DNA of 64,000 bases from Euryarchaeota archaeon UBA130 (GTDB taxonomy: Archaea; Thermoplasmatota; Poseidoniia; Poseidoniales; Thalassarchaeaceae), in the NCBI GenBank assembly GCA_002505775.1, contig DAVY01000020.1, forward strand, positions 15,487-79,486, in the 5' to 3' direction. The position numbers were made by a program, and so were the translations under genes. Below are positions 52,085 to 62,100 of the stretch, piece after piece. The notes under the pieces were generated by a model. That model saw only the letters and a program-made list of their open reading frames with translations, did no database searches and was not told where the DNA came from. Every line of letters starts with the position of its first letter. Position 1 is the first letter of the stretch.

Positions 52085-52720
52085 TCAGCTGTCGTCAGTA
52101 CTATCTTGGGATTCTTCCTGAGGCTCTGGTTCCTCTGACGAATTTTCGGCTGCGGCCTCCTTGACCGCCTCGAGGGTTTCATCCATCCTGTCCCTGAATG
52201 TATCCTGCTTCTCTTGGAACTCTTTGAAGTACTCCATGGCCCTGTCAATCATCTCGAACCTTGTCTCAGTGACCTTCTTTATGTCCTCGAAGATTTTCAT
52301 GTGCTCGACATACCAGTCGTCTCTTGCCTTCAGTTCTGCAGTAGCGGTCTGGAGTGCTTCATCGAGCTCCTCAGCTACGTCGAAAACCCGTCCGAGCCTT
52401 GCTTGTTCCCTTGTATACATCTCTTCCATCTTCTCCAACTCTGGCTCTAGGTGCTTGACCCTGGTTCCAGCCTTAGCGGACTCTATCTCGAGATTTCTGA
52501 TTCTACTGTCCTTCTCGTTAAGGAGCTCTTCCAATCCTTCCTTTTCGATCTCCTTGTCTATAGCTTCCTTCTCCAGAACCTCGATATGCGCCTTCGAGTC
52601 ATCAAACTCTGATTGCAGTGCCTGATAAGCGACGTAGAGCTTGTCTAAACGTTCCTTTTCCATGGCAAGCTGCTCGGCCAAATCATCCTGTTCGACAGGC
52701 ATCGTCTCTTCTTCGCTCAT
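52085..52720 (-). CDS. Coiled-coil protein
   Basis: A 211-residue cytosolic protein that is nearly all coiled coil from residue 12 to about 185 (EQLAMEKERLDKLYVAYQAL; LEELLNEKDSRIRNLEIES), with an acidic, disordered end (SSEEPEPQEESQDSTDDS). No catalytic or metal motif is visible. The ATG at 52720 is chosen; an in-frame ATG at 52804 overlaps the stop of the upstream M20 peptidase (ATGA) and would add 28 residues without helical character, so coupled translation from there is a real alternative. Function unknown. Confidence 0.65.
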   Translation of the reverse strand: MSEEETMPVEQDDLAEQLAMEKERLDKLYVAYQALQSEFDDSKAHIEVLEKEAIDKEIEKEGLEELLNEKDSRIRNLEIESAKAGTRVKHLEPELEKMEEMYTREQARLGRVFDVAEELDEALQTATAELKARDDWYVEHMKIFEDIKKVTETRFEMIDRAMEYFKEFQEKQDTFRDRMDETLEAVKEAAAENSSEEPEPQEESQDSTDDS

Positions 52721-52800
52721 GGTTATCCCAAACTGCTGGACTACAGCTTCCCCTTTAACCCCGGCGGAAAGGGGATACTCAAACACGTCATTAGCCGTAT

Positions 52801-54213
52801 TCATCTGGAAACAGCGGCGACAGTTTTTGCCAACACGGCAGTGAGTCTCTTTGCTGATGGGATGTGGAGCTTCTCATCTGGCCCATGGGCGTTATTCCCT
52901 GGTCCCGAAGCACCTGTGCAGAGGAATTTTGCTTCAGGGTATCTACTCTGCATCATTGCCATGAATGGAATGGTCCCTCCTATCCAAGTTGCTAGAGGAG
53001 GGCTATTTGTGAAGTAAGTGGCGGCCTCGGAGATGGCCCTCTTGACTTCCCCTTCTAATGGAAGGGAATGAAACCCGTTGGCAGAGGAGTCTGGGACGAA
53101 GGAGACCTCTGCTCCGTAAGGTGGGTCTGACTCTAGGAGCTCCTTCAGAATTGGCTCCAACGAGCCGGCTTCAACCCCTGGAGGGATTCTGAAGCTCAAC
53201 TTCAGATCGGTATTGGTTCTCAGTACATTACCAGCTACTTGCACTGAGGGTAGGCCATCGGCCCCAATGACGCACATCGATGGTTGCCAATTCATACCGA
53301 GAATCATGTCCGAGACTTTAGGAGAGACTGGGGTCAGAGAGTCGACAGTCGGGAGTTGCTCCCACAGTGACTCCCCAATAACTGCGGCCAGAGATTCAGC
53401 CTTTTCTCTCAAATCCTGAGTTATTTCGACGTGCATCTCCGGGACCAGAACCTCTCCCGTATCCGAATCTTCTACCCTGTCCAGTATTTTTCTGGCAATT
53501 CTGAATGATGAGGGTATGGAACCTCCGGATGTACCCGAATGAATACCCTCGTGGGACACCTTGATGGAGAGGGTCCCAGAGACGAGGCCTCTCAAGGACT
53601 CCGTTATCCAGATGTGATCATAATCTGGCCCGCCACTATCCATTACCACTATCATATCGGGATCGCCAAGATCATCTTTCAGACCTTCCAAGTAAGGGGG
53701 GAGGTCGAATGATCCGGATTCCTCGCATGTCTCTATTAGGAATGAGCACTTTGGGTGAGGGATACCAGATTCCTGAAGAATTTTTAGAGAAGCGAGACAA
53801 AGGTATCCGCCATATCCGTCATCGATACTACCTCTTCCAAAGAGCCACTCTCCTCTTCTTACAGCGTCTAAGGGACCAAGTCCATCTGACCACAACTCTG
53901 GCTTCGAGGGTTGCTTATCTAGATGTGAGTAGAAGATTACCTCCCCCTTACCTGTACCTTCCACCGTAACTAATAGCACCGGGGACCTTCCCTCTAACCT
54001 ATGAACGGAGTAGCTTAGGCCGCTGATGCCTTGCATGTCGATCCAATTACAGAACAGCTCGATAACATCGTCTAGCTCACCAAGCTCTTCCCAGTCCGGT
54101 TCGAACAGAGGGGATAGTGCCTTTATTCCGATGAACTCACTCAGGCTTGGAATAATCGAGTTCTCCCATATTTCCTCACTCATCTCCAAAAGTCGGTCCA
54201 TGTCGTGCGCCAT
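52801..54213 (-). CDS. M20-family metallopeptidase (ArgE/DapE/CPG2)
   Basis: A 470-residue di-zinc peptidase. The metal-binding His and bridging Asp are in EVIFYSHLDKQPSKPELWSD; the general-base pair is in FLIETCEESGSFDLPPYLEG; the GRGSIDDGYGGYLCLASL segment is typical. A lid/dimerisation domain (residues about 210-330) is present, including GIHSGTSGGSIPSSFRIARK. The final His is in NAHGPDEKLHIPSAKRLTA. It resembles non-specific dipeptidase/carnosinase-type members and probably hydrolyses small peptides in the cytosol, in keeping with a peptide-scavenging lifestyle. Confidence 0.9.
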   Translation of the reverse strand: MAHDMDRLLEMSEEIWENSIIPSLSEFIGIKALSPLFEPDWEELGELDDVIELFCNWIDMQGISGLSYSVHRLEGRSPVLLVTVEGTGKGEVIFYSHLDKQPSKPELWSDGLGPLDAVRRGEWLFGRGSIDDGYGGYLCLASLKILQESGIPHPKCSFLIETCEESGSFDLPPYLEGLKDDLGDPDMIVVMDSGGPDYDHIWITESLRGLVSGTLSIKVSHEGIHSGTSGGSIPSSFRIARKILDRVEDSDTGEVLVPEMHVEITQDLREKAESLAAVIGESLWEQLPTVDSLTPVSPKVSDMILGMNWQPSMCVIGADGLPSVQVAGNVLRTNTDLKLSFRIPPGVEAGSLEPILKELLESDPPYGAEVSFVPDSSANGFHSLPLEGEVKRAISEAATYFTNSPPLATWIGGTIPFMAMMQSRYPEAKFLCTGASGPGNNAHGPDEKLHIPSAKRLTAVLAKTVAAVSR

Positions 54214-54269
54214 GTACCGTTGTCTGAGGCATCACAAATGGACTCTTCTGTCCGCCGGACAGCTGGAAG

Positions 54270-57200
54270 TCAGGTACAATTCGAACACTTGCACTTGTAT
54301 TTGGATATGGGAGCCTCGGATAGTAATGCCATTTCGGTCGCAGTTCCCATGGTCTCCTCAATCCGATGCAGACATTCCGAGAAAATTTCTTCAGGGTATT
54401 CTACAATCCTTCCAGTGACTCCAATTAGTATTGCAGGCCTAAGGACTTCCCTGTGTGGAAGGCCCCTTCTCTTTCTTTCATCCTCAATTGATTTTAGTGC
54501 TAGGTAGTAGAGCGTCAACTGCATACTGTGATGCTCCAGCATATTCTTCTCGAATTCAGAAGAAGGGTTTAGGCCATCTTCCCCCAGAGATGAGATAAGT
54601 CCCTCATAATCGTCGCTCTGGAAGCCTATCGCTTCCTCCGTTTTTAGGTCGATTGGTCTGATATAGTGGCTATCTCCAGACTTCGTACAAAGGACCAAAT
54701 CGATTACCCCGTCCATATCCAATGAAGCACTATTGATTGAGGAAAGCGGTTGTGATCCTTCTGGCGTCCATCTCCCCCTGATGATTCCATCCAAATCAAT
54801 TTCTCTGGATAGATGGAACGGCATCTCAGTCCTCAAACCCTCAACGACGTGCCCTCCCACAGTGGAGCCCTCACACATCTCACCAAGGGGGCCTTTTCTG
54901 ATTCTACTAAGTACGGATCTAGATATCTCAGAGTATTCCGCTCGATTGGCTTCTGGAGGAAGTATTTCATCGAATACCTGGTTCATCAAATCATGGTCCA
55001 GTAGAAGGTCGGGGCTCCTAGTGGTCCAAGATATTGGAAGATCAGGCTTGGAGTCTTCAGGAGGGCCTGGATTCATCAGTCCTATCTCGAAAATACGATG
55101 AATCACCTTTCCTAACAGAGCGGGGTCAATTTCGGTTGTCATGTATTCGATGTCTTTTGAATCGGAGTGATATTCCGAGGACTTTCCTTTGTCCCCGCCT
55201 CTGGTATCCATCCAGTACTTCCGAGGACACTGGTTCAGTAAGGTAAGATTGTGGGGTGCAATTCTAACTCTGTTTCTACTATCGGACCTTGGAGGGGGTT
55301 CGGAATCCCCGAGAGGGTTCGCAGTTTCTTTAGTGGCCTGATATGTCCTCTCGATTCGCTGGAGGGGGGTCAGGATGGAGTTTGATGATCCATCGGTTAA
55401 TTCGAAGCATTCGGGATGGTGAAAAATGGGCAATCCACGTAAGTATTCTGATCCGAGCATCCCTGAAAACAGCACCTTCCCCGGGTCTAATTTTCTAGTT
55501 CCCTTACTAGTTAACGAGGGTCTACCCTTTGCCCCTACATCCTCATTAGCAATCCAGTGAGAGTCATTCTCGAATCTACTCCACGATCCTTGTCTTAGAG
55601 ATTCGAGCCACATCTCCCCCAGCTGAGGAATGGGATTTCTATACGTCCAATCGAAGGCTATCCCTGTACCATCCTCCCACCTAGTTTGCTTCGGTGAGCC
55701 ACAAACAATGAGCTTGCTTTCAGCCCTTGTCGCTGCCACGTAGAATAGTCTCCTAGCCTCAGCATTTGTCCTAGCCAGATGGATTTTCTTCACATGATTC
55801 CAAAGGGGAGAGACCGGGTCTCCGTTGGGCCAAGGTTTGGGATGTCCGGCGAAAAGATCTGGAGTGACGATAAGTCGTTCTGATGACTCTATTCTTATGT
55901 TAGTTTGCCTTCCTGAAAACACATCTGCCAGAATTACAACCTTGGATTCTAGTCCCTTAGATCCATGTATGGTCATGACGCTGACAGCATCAGATTCAGG
56001 GGTGTTAATGGCCTCTGTGGCATTATTATCGCCGTCCTTTAGCCTCCTCAGGCTATCCGCAATTACCTTTGAGTCGCCACCGAGATCACTTGCCAAAGTT
56101 CTGACCAAATCAATGAATTTCTCAGAGTCTTGTCGAGAGGAGTGATCTGGGTAGGCAACTAACAAATCTGATCTGTCTAGTGTCTCCTCCAATGCCTCCA
56201 CGTATGCCCCTCTTGATGAGAGATGATTCCATCTGGAGATCATTCTCTTTTGCCTGCTACTAGATGAAAAGTCCTCTAGCCTAACGAGCATGTTCTCTCC
56301 CTTTGCAGAGTTCGAGATGAAACTCTGTAGCATCTGGTCATCGAGGCCAACTAGCGGAGACCTTGCCAGCCATGCCGCATGATGAGCTGATTTTGGCCTA
56401 GCCATTAGTTGGAAGAGTCCGTGTAGGGCGTGGACGGTGGGACGGTCTAGAAGGCTACCCTCCCTATCTGCTTGGGAGGGTATTCCAATATTGGATAGCT
56501 CTCTAACTATGCTGTCTCTCAGCTTACTTCTACTGGGAAGCAGAATCATTATTTCACTTGGATTTACTGGCTCTTCTGCTGGAATCTCCATCCATTCCCC
56601 TTTCGAGGAAAGGACCCTTGATGGGTTTCCTTGGACTAGGTTCCTTACTCTCATTGCTATCATCATAGCTTGTCTCTCGATTGAGTCCGGCTTTCCGAAA
56701 CCGAATGAGTCCACTGGAGAAGTCAGGTCTTCGGGTGGATCAGAGGACCCTTCGGTGAGGATTGGGCATATCCATTCAATTGACCCAGGCGACTCGGACT
56801 TGTCTTTACACGCCCTTAGAGGCTGTGGTTCCGCATAGAAGTCACCATCTGGGAAGTCTCTGTGCCTACGTGAAAATATATCCTCCCACCAATGATTCAT
56901 CGCATCGAGGAGCCCTCCCTCGGTCCGATAGTTTACATTGAGTCTGATGAGTCCCTTCCTCCTTCGGGCAACTTCTTGTTCGGGTGGAATTTTACCATCG
57001 TCTGGTAAATCAAATGGGACCCATTGCGTAGTGTCTGTTCCCGCTCTCTCAGCTAGTCTAGAGGCCTCATTTATCCTGAGAACATGGGCATTTCTAGGGT
57101 CTCTGCTACTATCTTTCTTTCTAAGAGGGGGCTCTGCGTGCAACTGTGGTATACTAGAAAATTCGTGTTGATTGATGAGCATTAACTTTCTTGCATACTC

Positions 57201-59123
57201 GAGAAAACCTACAACTTCGGCTTGTCTAAACGCGTAGATGCTTTGCTTGATATCACCAACATAGCATACGGTTGGTTGCCATGGAGTGTCTGGAGGTGAG
57301 GATTCGTCTTGCATGATTTCCCTCTCCCCCCATAATCTGGAGAGTAGTCTCCACTGCAGAGGCGAGTTATCTTGAGCTTCATCTATGATGAAGGCCATGT
57401 ACCTTCTTCTGATATTTCTCAGAAGCTCGAGCCTTCTTTCTAGATCTAGTCTAATTACTCCTAGATTTGACGCTGATTCTCCTGCTAGGCCGGGATTTGT
57501 TTCTAGAATTGAAATTTCCTCGAATGCCCTATCAATATGATCGTCCCTCCAAGGATCCTCTCCGATAGAGTCCAGTTCTCTGATTACCGACTGTGGGTAG
57601 AATTTTCTGCATACTTCTGGACAATTGGATAGAAGTAAATCTCCTGCAAGTGCCTGTATATCATCGAAATCATGAACTTCGGCTCGCTCTTTCAAGGTCT
57701 TCAAGATTCCCTTGAAGCCCAAGTGGACTAATCTTAGATCCTCTAGATTCCTAGCCTCCGACTCCAAGGGAAAGTAGAACTTATCGGATCTCTCGCCTGA
57801 TGGAGCTCTATCTGGAATGTTTTCGGGCATGGGTATCAGAGGCTTTTTTCTTGGTTCTGGGGAGTTTCGAGTCGGGTTGGGGTCAATGAGCATGGCAACC
57901 TGTGCAAAGTGTAGTATCAGTGATCCTTCGGCAGATTCCCAAGTGTGTCTTATCAGTTCTATTTGTGAGATTAGGGAGTTTTTTGTTGATTCCTTGAATT
58001 TCTTATCCTTGATTGAGCTCCATGAGTTCACTCCCCTGTTCCAAAGGGAGTCATTCGGAAGGTTGTCCCGTGGAAAAATCGTCGGAGATTCGCTTTGAAC
58101 TGATGTGTAACTGGATGTGCAATCTAGATGATGTGCGAGCCAAATTAGCTTGTCCTCATGGGTAGTGGGAGAATCATTGCACAGGGAGATCAGACAGGCC
58201 ATCCTCGAGTCGTCTTGAATCCCAGATCCTACCATCTCTGGCGAGGAAAGAATAGTGTCGCAGTACCTCACACTGATTTCCTTCAACTTAGTGTATATTG
58301 TATCTATTTGGAGATTGTCAGCGGACGAAAAAATTCTTTCTTTAAGTAGGATGGGATTTACAGATCCCGAGTCATCAGTTATTGGCCCCAATCCCTCGTC
58401 GATGAATACAGACTTCTTGACAAGCCCACTGAGAAGTCTTGCGGCCGTCTTCCTGCCCGAGTATCTCCTGGCGATTCTCTCCCTTGCCTCAAGGACATCG
58501 AGAGCTATTTCTGAGGGGATTCCAGCATCAACAGCATCTCCGACTCCTATTATCGAGCTGGGTAGCCTCCAGAGAATGTCAAGTGCGTCCTCGATAAGAA
58601 GAATCCTGCTAGCGTCCGAGATATTCTCTCTGCTTAGGGCGTCTCCCAGAAGGCCCCTAAAAGGCGAGACTAATTGATTAAAGAAAGAGTCTATGGTGCC
58701 GATGGGTGCATCCTCCAACAGAGTCAAGAGCTGTTCGGACAAACTTGAGTTAACTCTCGGATCAGCTCTACCAGAAATGCTTGAGGATCCGGTTTTTAGC
58801 TTGGATATTTCCTCCCTGAGCCTATGTCTCATTTCATCTGCGGCTTTATTTGTAAATGTCAGTAGCACTACCTCTCCGGGTAGAAGTCCCGGGTGGTCCT
58901 TAGGATCTACTGTCTCAGCGGAGGGAGCGAGAAGTGTCCCTCGTGAAATTGGTAGAGGCCTCTCGGGAACTGGGAGAATCCTTGTAGCTCTTTGGTCTCC
59001 AGATAGATAGTGTTCAATCACTCTGTCTACAATTGTCTTCGTTTTACCTGTTCCTGCGCCTGCATCGATGACGATATGTGAGTCTAGATTTAGGGCTAGC
59101 CTCTGGGCAGTATTGGGAATCAT
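54270..59123 (-). CDS. addA: AddA/RecB-like UvrD-family helicase-nuclease
   Basis: A 1617-residue DNA repair enzyme. Helicase motifs of superfamily 1 are in order: I IVIDAGAGTGKTKTIVDRVI (residues 17-36), Ia LTFTNKAADEMRHR, II FIIDEAQDNSPLQW (DEAQD at 581-585), III GDIKQSIYAFRQAE (623-636), IV NVNYRTEGGL, V VMTIHGSKGLESK (near 1049) and VI YVAATRAESK (near 1128). The C-terminal nuclease has GKVIHRIFEIG, MDGVIDLVLC and IRPIDLKTEE (near 1489). Cysteines CPRKYW (near 1297) and CKCSNC at the end resemble an iron-sulfur set. ATG shares its A with the addB stop TGA. Expected to resect double-strand ends with AddB. Confidence 0.88.
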   Translation of the reverse strand: MIPNTAQRLALNLDSHIVIDAGAGTGKTKTIVDRVIEHYLSGDQRATRILPVPERPLPISRGTLLAPSAETVDPKDHPGLLPGEVVLLTFTNKAADEMRHRLREEISKLKTGSSSISGRADPRVNSSLSEQLLTLLEDAPIGTIDSFFNQLVSPFRGLLGDALSRENISDASRILLIEDALDILWRLPSSIIGVGDAVDAGIPSEIALDVLEARERIARRYSGRKTAARLLSGLVKKSVFIDEGLGPITDDSGSVNPILLKERIFSSADNLQIDTIYTKLKEISVRYCDTILSSPEMVGSGIQDDSRMACLISLCNDSPTTHEDKLIWLAHHLDCTSSYTSVQSESPTIFPRDNLPNDSLWNRGVNSWSSIKDKKFKESTKNSLISQIELIRHTWESAEGSLILHFAQVAMLIDPNPTRNSPEPRKKPLIPMPENIPDRAPSGERSDKFYFPLESEARNLEDLRLVHLGFKGILKTLKERAEVHDFDDIQALAGDLLLSNCPEVCRKFYPQSVIRELDSIGEDPWRDDHIDRAFEEISILETNPGLAGESASNLGVIRLDLERRLELLRNIRRRYMAFIIDEAQDNSPLQWRLLSRLWGEREIMQDESSPPDTPWQPTVCYVGDIKQSIYAFRQAEVVGFLEYARKLMLINQHEFSSIPQLHAEPPLRKKDSSRDPRNAHVLRINEASRLAERAGTDTTQWVPFDLPDDGKIPPEQEVARRRKGLIRLNVNYRTEGGLLDAMNHWWEDIFSRRHRDFPDGDFYAEPQPLRACKDKSESPGSIEWICPILTEGSSDPPEDLTSPVDSFGFGKPDSIERQAMMIAMRVRNLVQGNPSRVLSSKGEWMEIPAEEPVNPSEIMILLPSRSKLRDSIVRELSNIGIPSQADREGSLLDRPTVHALHGLFQLMARPKSAHHAAWLARSPLVGLDDQMLQSFISNSAKGENMLVRLEDFSSSSRQKRMISRWNHLSSRGAYVEALEETLDRSDLLVAYPDHSSRQDSEKFIDLVRTLASDLGGDSKVIADSLRRLKDGDNNATEAINTPESDAVSVMTIHGSKGLESKVVILADVFSGRQTNIRIESSERLIVTPDLFAGHPKPWPNGDPVSPLWNHVKKIHLARTNAEARRLFYVAATRAESKLIVCGSPKQTRWEDGTGIAFDWTYRNPIPQLGEMWLESLRQGSWSRFENDSHWIANEDVGAKGRPSLTSKGTRKLDPGKVLFSGMLGSEYLRGLPIFHHPECFELTDGSSNSILTPLQRIERTYQATKETANPLGDSEPPPRSDSRNRVRIAPHNLTLLNQCPRKYWMDTRGGDKGKSSEYHSDSKDIEYMTTEIDPALLGKVIHRIFEIGLMNPGPPEDSKPDLPISWTTRSPDLLLDHDLMNQVFDEILPPEANRAEYSEISRSVLSRIRKGPLGEMCEGSTVGGHVVEGLRTEMPFHLSREIDLDGIIRGRWTPEGSQPLSSINSASLDMDGVIDLVLCTKSGDSHYIRPIDLKTEEAIGFQSDDYEGLISSLGEDGLNPSSEFEKNMLEHHSMQLTLYYLALKSIEDERKRRGLPHREVLRPAILIGVTGRIVEYPEEIFSECLHRIEETMGTATEMALLSEAPISKYKCKCSNCT

Positions 59124-62100
59124 CAGTAATCATCCTCCGTTTTGACCTCACATATGCTACTGACCGGACAGTATCTGCATGATGACTTGGAGGGTGTGGG
59201 ATGGACTCTCCCTTCTTGGGCCCCTTTGGAGACCCCTAGAGATACAGATAGCCTCTGTGAGAGCCAAGCCCTGAATGGGTCACTGGTTGGCTCGTTGGAC
59301 TCATCTGGGAATCTGTGTAGCGACTCGGTGAGTGAAGATATTTCCCCTACTGAGATATTGGTTGCTTCAGGAAAATAATTTGGAGAGGCCTCTAGGAAAT
59401 GGCTAGTCTCGTGACCAATAGTGGAAATTCCGGCCCCAACCACCAGATCCCCGGGGTGGCATACTTCCCAAGCCCTGGCGTAAATGGCTAGTTGAAGCTC
59501 TTCCAATAGTCCCTTCTTATTCCTATCCGCTGGTTTATCCTCAGAGGTTTTCAGATCTCTGATGATAACTCTTCTACGAGGCTTCCAGTCCTTTCTTGAA
59601 GAGACTCTTATGGGTGCTATCTCTCCACTGCCATCTTCATCGACCCATACAGTGGCATCTTCATCGAAAGGGATTAAATCTACCCTGTCTATGAAACCAT
59701 TCACGTAAATGGGGGGAAGCTCGACCTGATGGGGGCTAGTGTCAGATGGTTCCAAGAATATCTGGGTACCTTCGGGCTTACCATCGGATATATCCCATTC
59801 AATCGCTATCGGCATGGAATCAGAGAGTTTCAACTCTGAGAGAATTAATTCACCGATTCTTCCGCCTAGGGGGGTATCTTTTGGGCTTGCTAGCCACGAC
59901 CTCCACTCGTCACGAGGCATTCCCGTTAGCATTCTAAGCCTGTAAGTAGAAACTCCGTCGGCTCTTTCCAACCATGGTGCTAGTTTGTCCAAACTTCCTA
60001 GGGCTCTCTTCATAAGCTCCTCAGGAGGAATTTCAGACGTTGATAGGTTGACTGGAGTCTCACCTTCGAGAACTTCTGAGATGTCCCTCTCTTTTCTCTC
60101 CTCCATAGACAGAATATCACAGATCAAATCATGATGAATCTGATGAAGTAAGTCACCCTGAGTCCTTGGATCAAGGTCTTCACTCTGGATCTCCTCGTCC
60201 CTTATCCTGAGTCCCTTGGTCATCCATCCTCTTCTCGGGCATCTGGCCCATTCCTGGAGTCTGCTTGGTGACCAGCGCTCTACAGTCTGGTTTGTACCGA
60301 AGGAGAATCCGTGCCTCTCATCTGAGACTTCGGCCCCTGTCGGTGATGGAGAGAATGGCCTTGGATCTATTGTTGCTGTCTTCTTTCCATTCTCACTCAA
60401 GGCTCCAATGACCGGCCAAGTTTGGGCATATCGGGGTTTTTCTGTACCTTTAGGAGTCTTTCTTATGAGGTCTTCATAGTCGAATTGAATAATCCTATTC
60501 CTGTTCTCAGGCTTTAGGTATCCTGCTTCATCAGCCTTTTTCGGCTGTCTTCTCTCTCTATCTCTCTGTAGCTCCCTATCCAGTGGTATTGTGACCGAAC
60601 TTGGATTCAGTGGAATCTTATTAGGTGGAAGCATTTCCCTTATTCGTCTACCATCAGCCTGTCTTTGATCCCTAGGGCCGGGATAATCATCATGAGTTCC
60701 CTTGAAGGAAATTGGATCTTTACACATGTGAAGGAGCTCCTCCACTGGAGATGCCAATGGTGATGATTTCTCGATACTTGGATCTATTAGGATGATCCTT
60801 TCACCACAGTTCACAATATGCCTCAGGTGATGTCTCGCATCTCTGATTGGCGTATCCGGCCTCAATAATCCAAATTTATGTCTCTCGGTTTCTCCGATGA
60901 AAGGCATTTTTGGGGACTTCAAGTTCCAGGAAGATGAGGATAAATTGGTCAGAATGACTAAATCAGAACTACAACCTAGGGCTGCTTCTGGTGGAAGGAT
61001 ATTCAATCTTGAGTTAATCCCGGACGACTGTAGTGGAAGAGGGGAGTCTCTCAGAATTGATGATATCTCGACAACCCAATCTTGACCCCCCTTTGGTGGT
61101 TTCTGATCCATTGAATCCTGTAAGTACCTAAGCTTTGAGTGCTCATTTATTATCGTGCTCACTATGGAGGAGGGAGGTAATGTGTTCCCATCTAGGATTG
61201 CCTCCTGGAGGGTCAAATCGAGGCTCTTGATTATCGTTTGTAGCCATTCATCTCCATCTGAAGGAGGTGTGGTAACTTTCAAATTCTGGCTAGAAAGACA
61301 TCCCCTAGTGAGCTTCTCATCAGACAGTATCTTTCTATCAGAATCCTCCAAAAGTGGAGATAGTGAACAGGCCAGAGATAGTAGCCACCAGTGCGTAGAT
61401 TCGCGTGACTCGGCATTATCGGTGATTCTCGGGGTCCTTGAAAGGGCTTCCAACCATCTTCTAAGTGCTCCCTGGCCCCCAAGGATATGTTCTGATCTAG
61501 CGATGTTAGCCAGTAGTTCGATATCTGGGATCGGACTTATTGAGCCTTCTGAATTTATGTCGGAGTGAGCCGAAAATGGATTTAGTGAGTCTTGCAGGGC
61601 AATTAGTCTGAGCCTCTCCATGGAGAATGCGTTTGGGCCACTTCCCAGATTAGCTAACTCATGGATCCAGTGTCCAATGGGGGATGATGTAATTGGTTGC
61701 TTTGTTCCGGTGGATGGAATACCAATATTGTGACTCATTTTCTTCCATTTCGCCTGATTCTCTTCAAATGCTGGATCGATTATCATCACTGTAGATTTGC
61801 TATCTTCATCCATAACACTCTTTGCAATCTTGATTGCGGCCTCAAATGACTGGTCTTCAGAATTGACTAGTATCCTTTCTAGTTCTGGGTCTTCCTTGTC
61901 TTTGGATATCCGATGTCTTGGAACCCACAAAGGTAAATCATCTGTTTTTGTTATCGGGTATGTATCTTGTATCTGAGCGCCGTGGTGCCCTAATCTGTAG
62001 CTTCCTGGATAGGTAAGTTGGTGAATTGGCTTAATCCGGGACAGAGAGGAAAGTAGGTTGGTGTTAGATCTCGTCATTGAGGGAGCGTGGTCGAGCATTA

